From Cladorhizidae sp. MBARI D1340-BT2 (lineage: Eukaryota > Porifera > Demospongiae > Poecilosclerida > Cladorhizidae): 64,000 nucleotides of DNA. This document shows positions 34,241 to 47,000 of the stretch, in pieces (the first letter of the stretch is position 1; each line of letters starts with the position of its first letter). A program made the position numbers and the translations under genes. The notes below the pieces were generated by a model. That model ran no database searches, was not told where the DNA came from, and worked only from the letters and a program-made list of their open reading frames with translations. The stretch lies in contig JAQNBH010000010.1 of the NCBI GenBank assembly GCA_028752905.1, positions 17,339,922 to 17,403,921 of the forward strand. The letters run 5' to 3'.

Positions 34241-34914
34241 TTGACCAGTACCAGTTTTACAGTATTTATTTGCACATATTTATTTTACACGAATTTTTTT
34301 TACACGGATTTAAGTATTTATTTTTACATGGATTTAAGTATTTATTTTTACATTTATTAATTGTTTACCATGATGCTGTGCTAGATGAAATGTGTACCAA
34401 TTAGGCACATTCATGTGGACATTTGCATTTGGGGTTGTGTGTGTGTGATGCGTGCATTAACTTTTGCATCTGTGTACCTCAAATGTTGCACCATTGTTGG
34501 GGCTCGTGCCCTCGCGAGTGTGTCCAGGTGGCTGTTGTCCATTTCCTGTGCCATGCCACTCAATCATCCTGCTGGCATTACCCAGAGAAACCTGTGGGAA
34601 CTCTTCCATTTCTGCTCTGAGAGAGCCTTGCTATTTGCCAGTTCTAACTCTGCCCAAGATACCTAATCCAATCATTGAGGAACATGGCACGAAAAATTGA
34701 CACTAGGACATAATTTATTTCACAGATGATTTTTTCCCACTAAAGGGGCAGGGAGGAGGGGTGTGTTCGGAGTGCCAGAAATTATTCCCTTGGTTCACCC
34801 ACTTTCACAAAGGAAGAATAGAAATGCATGATGCACTTCCTTCCCCTCTACCTGCTCCCTTGTGACGTAAGGTTCTTGTGGCTATTAGCACGTATGTCTT
34901 CCATTTCTCTCTAG
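34241..34914. other. Upstream flank of helicase copy B
   Basis: Contains short tatttatttttacatggatttaag repeats (34260-34350) and an open but unconvincing + strand frame (34385-34666). The true first exon, with the ATG, should lie here or further left; I could not identify it. Confidence 0.4.
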
Positions 34915-35086
34915 CTGCAAGGTTTTCCCATGGAGCTCAACTTCTGTCCGGTCAAGGGTCATCCTCCCTCCAGACTAGGTTGTATACAGGCATCACTCCC
35001 TTGCCTGGGATGGTAGAATTGGACTTGGACCATACTTCCATGGACAGCATACCAGTTGCCGATGACGTCACTGAAACCAAGAGCAC
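34915..35086 (+). CDS. Tentative N-terminal exon of helicase copy B
   Basis: Open in one frame, beginning AARFSHGAQLLSGQ...RLYTG, then MVELDLDHTSMDSIPVADDV and ETKS. It is bounded by a CTCTCTAG acceptor and a GTACGT donor, and its donor phase (two bases) matches the Q-motif exon (one base), giving ETKSTAVKFSSFP across the join. The Arg/Ser-rich, acid-free start followed by an acidic patch resembles a mitochondrial targeting peptide, which is an inference only. The initiating ATG lies in an earlier unidentified exon. Confidence 0.45.
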
Positions 35087-38000
35087 GTACGTACAAACTC
35101 CTCCCTCAATCACCCTGCCCGGGATGTGCGTTGTTTGAGCTCCTAGTGGTGCATGGATATTAATGTGTACGTACAAACTCCTCCCTCAATCACCCTGCCC
35201 GGGATGTGTGCTGGTTGAGCTCCTAGTGGTGCATGGATATTAATGTGTACGTACGTATAAACTCCTCCCTCAATCACCCTGCCCGGGATGTGTGCTGTTT
35301 GAGCTCCTAGTGCTGATATTAATGTGTAGGGTTTGGTTTCCTTTGGGTGGCTTGGCAATGATAATGAGATGCATAAGTGTGTATGTAGAAGCCACACCTC
35401 ATTTTGGACTCCTAATGACCATCGCCATATTCATTCCCTTGTAAGAGTTTAGAGCAATCTTGTCGCTGCTGCGCTTGGTTTAGAACCAACAAACAAATTA
35501 ACACTTAGTAAAAGCAACAAGACATACATACACACATACAATACACATACACACATAACATGCACACACATACACTCCACACATACACTCCACACATGCA
35601 TACACACACATACATACACACATACAAACATCACACATACAAACAAACAAACATACATACACATACAAACACGCACACACATACCACACACATAATACAT
35701 GCACACACCACATGCACACACACATGCACACACACATGCACACACACATGCACACACCATACATACACACATAACATGCACACACCACATACACAACACA
35801 CACATACACATACTTTTTGTAGGTTTCTGGTGGGGGCTTGACCAGAACCCCAAAATATCGATTTAGCTCTATGGTGGGATTTCTATCTAGGACTAGGGCT
35901 AGGCTGCATACGTGTGGCAGGCATTCACTCAAAAACACGATTTTGTACCGAGCCCAACTAAGAATGGGGGAAGGAAACTGATGGAGAGCCATTGGCTTAC
36001 TAAGGTGGAGCTCTAGTCCTCCACATTGCATGGACTCTCCCAAACAAACAACACTTCCATGGTCTTCGACGCAACTCTGGCTGGAGGACTGCTGTTAGCT
36101 GAAGCAGTGGCGCTGGTTGGGCATTAATTAAAACAACCAGCACATCCCTTGCCATCACACAATACTTGGCTTGTAGGTCTTATTGGTGCTAAAGGGTGGG
36201 TGGGTGCATTTTAAAATTCACACCTTACCTCCTTGAATAGAACACTGTTGCCTAGCTGCGCATGCTATACGATGTGCACTCGATTAATATTTCAAGATGA
36301 CTAACAGGCAATCACACAGTAGCTGTACGAGATCACTGGGCATCAATAAGGGCAGCAATTACAGATACTGGCTAGCTCTAGATGTCATCCTCTATTCTAT
36401 TCTCGTCTTCTTCTTCATCGCCAGCTTCGTCGCCAGTGAAGAGATCGTCGTCGACAAGTCTGTCGCATCTTTTCCATGGAGCTTGGCCGTCTCCTCCGAT
36501 GTTAGCTGCAGCACTGTCTTCTACTTGCCCGGGCTTTAAGCAGAGAGTGCTGTCATCATGTGACCATCTGTCGAGACCGAAACACATCCAGTTATAAAGG
36601 ATTTGATTTATCACTTCAGCGGTGGCAGATTGCCAAGCTTTCTTCCTCCGCTAGGGGCAATATTTTCTCCGGAGCTTTCATACTTCCCGCGGGTGTACCA
36701 ATTCTCCGTGGCCTTTGCTGCATTGCAGCTGCTCTAGTCACACAATCCTTCAGCCTCACCAAAGCCTCGCCAATGAAAAGGACCCAGCCAGTCGGCCATT
36801 GGGTGGTGGGTTCTGATATCAGAGATACGAGATGTTCTAACACTGGCAGAGGTCAGGCAGAGGTCAGGCCCTGTAATCTTACACCAGCCTCATGTATGCC
36901 TTGTTGTCTTGTGGTGGAGGCGGGGCTTGGTGAATGCTTCGAGCACGCACATGAGGTGAGCTTTCTCCAGCTGCCGTGTTTGCTTCTGATTTTTCAAGTC
37001 CGCCTTGATTGACAGAGTTGGCTTGTGTGGACGACCATAGCTAGCGCTCTAAATAGAAGGGCCAGGGAAGGCTTGGAAATGGTGAGAAGCTCGAGCGGTC
37101 ACGTACTCAAGCAAAGTTAGTAGTTTAAGGCTTCACCTCGGAAGCATTTGGCTTCACGTCACCCTGCCATAGCAACCGTGGGTAATGCCAATACTTGATT
37201 TTTAAGTGCTTGCTGGAGGGGACTGTTTCCATGTCACAACTCGAAGGCAAGATACTCAAACAGTTCCAAACTTTCAGGACATCATAGGCACTATGAGCAT
37301 GCATACATACATAATACATACCTAATACATACATAATATGTACGTAATACATACATTAATGCATACATAATACGTACGTAATACATACATACATACGTAA
37401 TACATACATAAATACTACTATATAAATATGTACATACATAAATACATTTGTACATAAATATATTTGGGAGAGTTCCCCCCCAAATATGGTCAAGTATGGC
37501 TGTAATTTGTACAAAATTGAACACCAAATTAATGGATATAGATCCTGCACAGGGTAATGGGGGAAAATTGTAAAGAGGAGGAGGTGGGCAGATTAATTAG
37601 CAATTATTTGTCTGGTATAGTAGGAGGGTGGATTTCTGCGAGGAGAGGGATGGTGGATACTCCACCTCCCATTTCTGTCCACCCCTCTCTATCTGTGTTT
37701 TGTGTGGGACTCACTGACTTTGCTAACTGTTTTCTTCCTCTCTTTGTCTTGTCACTTCCTGTTGTTGTGTTGTTGTTGTGTTGTTGTTCCTCTCTTTGTC
37801 TTGTCACTTCCTGTTGTTGTTGTGTTGTTGTTTTTCCCTGTAGTGCTGTCAAATTTTCCTCGTTCCCTCTCGGTGAGGAGGTGCTGGCGAAGTTGAAGGA
37901 CATGGCTGCGATGAGACGTTTGAAATCCAAGAAAAGACCCTCCCCCTCACTCTGAATGGAAGGTAACTTTTTTACTAATAACCCCATCACTCTGAATACC

Positions 38001-41000
38001 TTTTTTTACTAATAACCCCATGACCTTGGGTTGAATTCTGGGAAGCATCGACTCAATTGAGATATGCAGACAAAAGTTATACTGCGCTATGTCTAAGCCT
38101 ACAGCAAGGGAATCCTTCTAGGAGCATCTCCTTCACAAGAGTGAAGAGCTTCTGAGTGTTTGCCCGAGAGGCATGGCTACCTGACCAGCTTTTGCAGAAG
38201 CAGCAGAATCTGGCATGGAAATAGCAAACTCTCCCCCCCCCCCCCCAAAATGGATCTAATGGTTGTACCAAATGGCAACTTATTGTATTTGTATTTTAAA
38301 ATTAATGATATCAAAATATATGGGAATGCTTAGTGCTAGGAAAGCACATTCATTGTCAGCTTAATTAATAACAAATTTAAAAAAAAAATTAAAAAAATTA
38401 AAAATTAAAACACACCCAAAACCCAAAGAAGATCTTGCACTTCAGGACCGGCACTTCCACTTCCATCGAGATGTAGGGCTGAAACTACCCTGATTGATTG
38501 GTCTTGATCGTCATGGCTATGCACATGAAACCACGCTATCCACTCTCTTTTGATCGCTTGAGCGTTCAGATGAGTCACGAATGATGCACGTTTCTCGTGA
38601 AACATGTTTCCAGCGAATATCAAACTTGTGTTCGTTTTCCCCCACCTTTGTTTTCCTTTTTTTGTCCCACCTATATACCCCCTGATGTAGACCCGTTAGA
38701 ACATTGCCTGAATACACCGAAACTAATTAAAAGATGAAACCTTGGCATTTTTATATATGTGACAGGCTCTGCGAAAAGGGCCCACTTCGCGCAAGATATA
38801 AAATTTTGTGTTATTGGCACTAAGATATAGCACACCTTATTACCTTCAAAATGGTCTAAGAAGCGTCATCATAGCTAGTTGGTTTGCTGAGCTACGACCG
38901 ATTTAACACAGCTAAGTACAAGGCCATAATTCCATGAAAACGGTCTTTCAATGTTTACTTACGGGGAAATTTTCTATTTCCGTAATCTTCCGCGTTACGC
39001 ATTTTGAGGTAGCACGTGATTCTACAAGATACGCCCTTCATAGTTCGTGGAGAAAAGTCACACACTTCTTGGAGGAGCTTTTCTTCGCTTCCACGGCGCA
39101 GCCAAGGACTTAGAACACCACTAGAGCCCCCCAAAACTTCGTGCCTCCATGAATCAAGCAGCTATTCTTGGGAGGAAAAGCAGGTGAGAGATATTACTAG
39201 CTGTGTTCAACCACCAACTGTAACTTTTTTGTTTGACTTGTTCTCTAGCTCACAGTTGGCCTTTGTTTAACTTGTTTTCTAAGAAGCCCACAGTTAGCCT
39301 TTGTTTAACTTGCTTTCTATCCTACAGTTAGCCTTTGTTCACAGGTAGCCTTTGTTTAACTCGTTTTCTAGCCCACAGTTAGCCTTTATTTAACCCGTTT
39401 TCTAGCCCATAGTTAGCCTTTATTTAACTTGTTTTCTAGCCCACAGTTGGCCTTTATTTAACTTGTTTTGTAGTCCACAGTTAGCCTTTGTTTAACTTGC
39501 TTTCTAGCCCACAGTTAGCCTTTATTGAACTTGTTTTCTAGCCCACAGTTAGCCTTTATTTAACTTGTTTTCTAGCCCACAGTTAGCCTTTATTTATTTA
39601 GCCCATAGTTAGTGTTTAGTTTCTAGCCCATAGTTAACTTGTTTCTAGCCTACAGTTAGTGTTTATTAAACTTAGTTTCAGGTCAGCAGTAAGCCGGCTA
39701 TATGTCCTAACCCAGTTTTCTCTCTTTTGTTGTTGTTAGAACAAACTATTATTAGATAAAAAGTAGGACAAGAATAATTATTATTATACAGTGTTACAAC
39801 AACATTGGTGAAAGACTTATTGTTGCTGATCTACTGTTATGTCCCTCCTTTCTGCAGATCATACAAGTGGCAGAGGGAAGATAATCCTCTTTATTCTGAT
39901 TACCAGTTGGTGAGGAGGGAGTGCTGGAAGGCTTGGGGACAGCTGGCAAAGGACAGGTACTATCCTTCTCATCTTCAGGTGAAGTACTCCCGGACTTCTC
40001 GTCAGCACTCGTCACAGGTGGTTTTGTAGAACGACCTTTCCAGCTGCACAATTTGAAGGTGCTCTTCTGCTGCTTTTATAGTAGCACATTTCTCCACATC
40101 AGGACAGTTAGCAGCTCGGAGGATAGCTGTACTGTTCTGTTGGCATTGCCAGCACAAGTCAGACATAGGTTTCATAATAATAATGGATGGAAGAAGTGAC
40201 TGCCAGAGCTTATTGAAGGTGGTGTATGCAGCAGGACATGCACAGGGTGTGGAGTTAGCAGCTTCACAATACACCCTCCAGATCCCTCTCTTGGACACGC
40301 TAGAAGGTAGCAGCTTTATGTCAGATCTGCTATAACCTGGTATGCGACCAGGAAGGAGCAGGCCATTCTGATCAGCATAGTTTAGTAAGAATCTGACAAT
40401 AAACTCTACCGAAGCAAATGCAAGGGGAAGACGCCTGGTGTTTCCATGGACACGTGGTGCAAGCCCATTGTCCTTGAAGTGTGTCACCAAGTTCTTCATT
40501 CGGTTCTCGCCAACAGTGTGAAGGTAACGAAACATGGAAGGACACACTGGTTGCCCCTGATGGTAATATTTTGTGTACTTTTTCTGTCTGCTCAACAGTG
40601 AATTCTGAACCATCTCCATCGAATTTGAGGTAGCCATGAGCTGCCCAAGCAAGATGTCCAACTCATTGTGTGTCTGGGAATTGCAGTGTGAGCGAAATCA
40701 AAGACATGCTGTCAAGGAAAATGGGAGAGAGAAACTTCCCCCATCACGAAGATGACAACCACATCCAGCATCCAAGAAATCTCCAACTTGCTTATTTTCC
40801 TCGATGTCGGAAAGAGTTGGTTCGATGCCATCAATCATGTGAAGATTCTCCAGGGCTTCACTCACTTGCTCATCACGGTCCAAATCTTCCTCCTCAATTT
40901 CTTCATCCTCACTGATCTCCTCCTCCACACCCATCTCGCCAACCTCTACCACTCTGCTATTGCACAAAAGTTCTGTCTCTGTAAATAGTATGCACACAGA

Positions 41001-44000
41001 TGTACTATAATTCCAACACATTACTCCACATTACTCCTAAATACAAATTTTTGTCAATACAGTGTATATTTTGCTATTCAGCTATTCAGTAGTATGATAT
41101 ATATTTTTTTGGCTATCGACACACACCTATGTCTTCACTAAACTTACCATGATTTGCTGCTCCAGTCACATCATTGTCCATTTCTCCTTCAAAAGGAGTG
41201 TTGAAGTAGTCTTGTAAGCTATCCAGCAAGGGTTGTTGGTCTTTCTCACAAAAGTGAAGCAAACCATCCACAGCTCTAGCAGCTTCTCTAGCACTAGTTT
41301 GAAAAGTCATTCTGCAGCTGTTGTTGTTACTGTGGTAACGTGTTATAAAGGCGCGCGGGTAACTCCCATACTTCCGTGTGCACGTAGTATTCTTCCGCCG
41401 GCAGTTAAACTTCGATCTCGGTTACGCGTAGAGAAGAATTGAGTCCGAGTTTTCTAAGGCTACGCTCGGCAAGAAGCAGACGCTTTTAGGTCATCAAACT
41501 TCACAGAAAGTTAGCTAAAAGATAATAGATACTTATAAGCTAATAAAATGGATTTTATAAAATTTTGGCCTAGGCACTGTTTTAGGTTGTATCTCAATTT
41601 CAATATCTGCGCGAAGTGGGCCCTTTTCCCAGAGCCCGTCACATATAGGAAAGATGATTTATTAAAAGAAGGTTTGTAGTGAATCTGCAATCTGCAGTAA
41701 TGAGATAAAATGGCAGTAATGAGATAAAATGTTTGTTTTTTGCCCTTATATAATTATTTATTTTATTATTTGTTGTCTGCTAGTAAATGTGATGTGTATT
41801 ACCATGCATGCTTGAATTTGTGCATTTTCTTTCAGGGATGTGATTGGCCGCGCTGTCACCGGCAGCGGGAAGACACTGGCATATGCTCTTCCAATCATCC
41901 ATGTCCTCTCCAAGACGTACGTTGGGTCGGTTAGTCCAAGACGTACGTTGGGTCGGTTAGTCGGTTAGAGTAACATAAAAGATATCCACCTGTTAACCCT
42001 CTCACTTGCTCACCACCATTATGTGCTGCCAGTGGCGGCTGCTACTGTACAATCCATGAACAGTTCTGCGTAAATAAATGGGGCGGGATGGGGGGGGGGG
42101 GACTGAACATCCTCAATAGGATAGCTTAAAAATTGTATTAGGAAGTGTACGACTACGGTGATGGCGTACATGTGATAACAAACTAGATAACGGTTATAAG
42201 TTATCGATCATGATTTCTGCTTCTCGTGAGCGACAGCGGTGGCCATGAAGGAGGAGGATGTACCTCTGCTTGCCTGGTTAGCCATGAGGTCGATTGCAAT
42301 GGCGGAGCAGCGCTGTGAAGGCGTTGCCGTCGGCGATCCAGGTGCTTGTCTTAGCCCTTCAGGATCCATTGAAGCATTTTGTGCAGTGTGGATCAGCAGG
42401 ACTTCTCCAGAGGCAAGTAAGAAGTGTATGCCGAGGAAGACATGCTAGCTGAAGAGAGTAAGAGAGCTAGCTTAGAGCTGACCAGTGTAATAATAAAATC
42501 AGGCATGTTTTTTCCTGGAAATTTTCTTTGGACTTGTCATGATTAAGTTGTGCAATGGATTGATAGGGATGTTCTCTACTAGAGGTGTGTGCTTTACTAG
42601 AGGTCCCCTGGTTCTAGTGGTGTGTTCTCTATACTAGAGATTCCCTGGTTATAGTGGTGTGTTCTCTACTAGAGGTCCCCTGGTTCTAGTGGTGTGTTCT
42701 CTATACTAGAGATTCCCTGGTTATAGTGGTGTGTTCTCTACTAGAGATCCCCTGGTTATAGTGTGTTCTCTACTAGAGGTCCCCTGGTTCTAGTGGTGTG
42801 TTCTCTACTAGAGGTCCCCTGGTTCTAGTGGTGTGTTCTCTACTAGAGGTCCCCTGGTTCTAGTGCTGTGTTCTCTACTAGAGGTCCCCTGGTTCTAGTG
42901 CTGTGTTCTCTACTAGAGGTATCCTGGTTCTAGTGGTGTGTTCTCTACTAGAGGCCCCCTGGTTCTAGTGCCCTCTACATCATATTACTCCATTTTTTAT
43001 GAGAATTGTTTTGTGTACATCTGAGCCAGTTCACTTGGCCCAGGGCCATCCTGTGCAAGTGTCTCTATTTCTGGTCACTGCCAACAGATGGACGGGTCGA
43101 TTTGGCGGAACTGTGCCCATGACGAACAGGAAGGGTTACATGCAGTCTAGAACAAGGACAGAACCAGGTTATAAAACTTTTCATATTGCTTCATGACCTG
43201 GTTCTGTTTTTGTTCTAGACCGCATGTAACCCTTCCTGCTTGTCATGGGTACAGTTCCATCTGTTGAAGGCTCCAGTGCCGGTTGAGATCCACTTGTGGG
43301 CATTGTTTGTTCATCTTTAGAAATCTTTATTGATAAATGATATTCACATCTATTTGGTTTGTTGTTAAGCTATCAAAATCCATCCTAGTATTATCCACTC
43401 GTGCAGTTAATCCATGGGGTGCGGTCAGTCTCTTGTGGGCTGAGTCTGTGCCGGCTAGCATGGATCTGTAGCTTGCCATGCTTGCCCAGTCATTGTTGTC
43501 GTTCGGTGGCTTATAACGATATTCACATCTATGTGGCTTGTTTCTAAGCAACCAAAATTCATCATGGTGTGTTCTTTTTAAACTCAATAGCTATAGATTA
43601 CCTTACACTTAATTGTTGCCCACTGTTGTAGATTTATTTGACAGCTAAAATGGAGTCATTTCAACTCAATTAGGAACAACAGCTTTCCTATGTTTCCTAT
43701 AAGGAGGTTCACATCAATGTGGTTTGTTGCTAAGTAACAAGAAAATCGTCATAATCGTCAGTTATCGCCTACATGGTTGCTAGGTGATGGTCAATATTTA
43801 AAACAAAATATCTAGCACAGAGTTGCAAGTGTGAGTGTTATCTGAAAGTGATGTTGGTAAACTGATACTTAATTGGCATGCAAAGGGGGCCTAGATATTC
43901 ATGTTTGGGGGGGGGAAGCTGTTGATTAACACATCTTAAAGGGCAAGGAATTGCATTTTTTAGGCTGTATATCCATGATCCTGGCTTTGTTCAAATGTGT

Positions 44001-47000
44001 GTTTGTGTGTGTGCAGACCCCGTACCAGTCAGCCCAGAGCTATCGTCATCACGCCCACCAGAGAATTGTGCAATCAAGTCTATAAGTAAGTCAGTGTTAA
44101 TTAACTGTGCAGTTCAATATTACTTTTCTGATGTATCCCTCGCACACGCTCCTCCCCCCTCCCATTTTGTATCGGCAGGTCCATACAATCGCTGAGCAAC
44201 GATGTGAGGTGTGTGGCACTCTATGGAGGAGCTTCCTATGACGGTCAGGTAAGGTGTGGCCTATTTAAAATGCTTTTAACGATACAATGAATTTTCTCGC
44301 AAGGTGGTGTTGCATGTGGTAAGATTGGATTAGCTGGCAACACTACTTGCTTGGTGTTACATGTGGTAAGATTGGATTAGCTGTCAACACTTGCTTGGTG
44401 TGTCTCAAGTGATCTGTTAATGTCCAAAGGTTCCTTCCCCACCTAAAATTAACTGGGACTAGGATGGAATTGTAGATTATTGCCATGCCAACAATACGTG
44501 TGGCGCCAGTTTAATACCAGTCCGTGGAGTGACAAGATTCCAAGTGGGCAGCCCGAGATAGTGACCACCGTGCCTACCATGGATTAAGGCATAGATGGTT
44601 TTGGCATAGTCAGACCTCTACTCCTGGCCCTTGGTCTTTGGGGTCCAGTCTGGTCTATAATTTGACCTGTGGGTCATTCCATCAAATCACCCAATGCAGA
44701 GCTAGAAATAACAGGCGGTCATCGGTCATTTTCTGAGCAATTCACCAATTTGTCCGACCAACTCGGTACCCTTTCCCAAACTATTCAGACCCCTATCCTT
44801 CTCCCTCTGGTACTTATCACCTCCTGACTCCTTTGCTCCCCCCTCTGATAGCACATTCAGACATTGATGATTATCATTATGATAGCACATTCAGACATTG
44901 ATGATTATCATTAACACATTTACTTATAAATATTACAGTATATATTGCATTATGGCGTTATGTATGTCTGACCCATCTGTTAAATTGTTGGTGGATTTGT
45001 TTGGTGGTGGTGTCAAGGATTCTGGGCAGTCTGTGCTCTCGGTCCAAAGATCCAGATATTGGTCCCCATACATTTCGCATATGTTCTGGAGGACCACACA
45101 AGACACGGGGGACATTGGATAGCCTAAAATCCATGCGCTTTAGGAGACACCGCCACCTTCCTTTCAGTATACCAAATAAATTCTCCACCACCGTCCTCGC
45201 TCTACTCTGGCGGTAGTTGTAATTCTTTTGGCTCGGTGCGGTGGAAGTGTTTTCCTGGTATGGCTTCATCAGCCATGGAAGAGCTGGTTGGCAGGATCAC
45301 TAAAGGTACCTATATAACACGAAGAAGGAATGTGTCATCCAACACTCAGCCTGCATGTACCTGCACTCCACAAAGACTTCTTTTCCAGTCTGGAAAAAGG
45401 GTGCCATCCATGCCCTTGCAGTAAAGGGAGGAGTTTACAAAGACCCGAGCATCATGAACCTTCCCAGGCCACCCAATGTATACGTCCATAAACAAGCCAC
45501 GGAAATCTACCATGGCTTGCATGATGATCGAGTAGTGCCCCTTTCGATTATAAAATCTCATCTGGACGTAATATAGGTATGTGGGAACCATCAATAGCCC
45601 TGCAACTTGTGGGAAGCCCCAGCATGTTTCAAATCCATCAACTATTTCCTTCAACTTTTCTCCTTGTGGAATGTGAACATACTGCGGCAACAAGTGAGTG
45701 GCTATAGCATGGCAAGTGTCTATAACTATTTTCCCAACTGTTGACCTCCCCAAACCAAACAGAGCTGCCAATGTCCGACACTCTTATGTTCGTTTCCAGT
45801 TTCCAGATCGTTACAGCAACCCTCTCTTCAACTCCAACTGGTGATCTAAACTGTGTCAGAGACAAGTAATTATACACTAGCTATGTACCTGCAGCTGCTT
45901 GCCTGACCTTTCTTTCCATGTAGGGCTGAAGCTTGCTGCATAGCAGCACAAAAGTGGCATGGGATATACGTAGATTTTCCTTCCACCCAAATGCCCCACT
46001 CTTCACCGATTCCCACTAGTGCTTACTGCGTGGCTTGCACCAAACCTGGCGCACAGATGGATGCTGGTAGCCAGCCATCATTGCCACAATCAAGGACCTA
46101 TGGCAGGCAAAGATCAAGCTAAACACTCTTATAGCTAAAATAGATACTTCAAAAAATTTACCTCCTTAGCCTTCTTTTATGGAGTTCATGGAGCACCATC
46201 CGTCTCCTGTATTGCCTTTTTCTATTATTAATCCTTCTCCTCTGCAGCATATGCTTCCTTCGTGTCTGTAGGTATCTCATCCATAACAGAAGAAAACCAA
46301 CAACTAACACCGTATCTATTGCACGTGACGTGGGTGCAGTTTTCTTGGAGTTTTTTTAAATGCGTGTTTGGTTTATTGTCTCAATGCACGTCCAGTCCCG
46401 ACGTCGTGACTGGACGTGCATTGAGACTCCCTCGGGTAGCTAGTGTGTCTCGACGCATGCATCCAGTTATTGTGCGTGTGGACAAGCCTTAAATTTACTG
46501 TTTCCACTTTTGACATAGTCCAGTTATTTTAGCAGTGTCATGCTTGTACATTCGGATGGAAATTGCAAGAGATGGCGTGTCGATGATGCAAAGGATGCTA
46601 TTCTTGTCGATCCAACATCTGTCCTCAACTCTAGGCCAACGAAATAGTTTAGCTGGTCCATGGGGATGCATGAAATTGATGAGGTAGTCTCCATGCTCAT
46701 CTGAAATGTTCTCCGCCAGGCCAATCCATGGTTCGTTGTCATATAGACAGCACACATAGTTCTGTTCAGCGATGCCCAATGGCACTTCTGATATGTTGTC
46801 ATTCGGCTTGGGCTGTGATGGCTACCACAGCCAGGGTTTCATACAGGAGCCCCAGGGCTCCCCCCAAAAAACGATTTCTCCCCTCCCCCCAAGAATTTTC
46901 ACAATAAAAATTTATATTAATGAAATTTCTTATGTACTACATTACAGTAACGGGGGAAAAGAGCAGTACAGAGAAGGGAACGTAGAAGCAATAGCAAATT

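Larger units (their letters stand above)
38759..41642 (-). mobile_element. TIR DNA transposon of unassigned superfamily
   Basis: Termini GTGACAGGCTCTGCGAAAAG (left) and, inverted, GTGACGGGCTCTGGGAAAAG (right) continue with GGGCCCACTTCGCGCA on both sides: about 37-bp inverted repeats. Each is flanked by ATAT, suggesting a 4-bp target duplication. It carries a minus-strand transposase-like gene (40002-41310) and a minisatellite (39190-39680), and sits inside the helicase intron between the Q-motif and motif I exons. Confidence 0.87.

Noticed and set aside
36297..37012. Plus-strand ORFs near 36.3-37.0 kb as helicase N-terminus
   Set aside because: They are not phase-compatible with the Q-motif exon and the protein-like composition is on the opposite strand.
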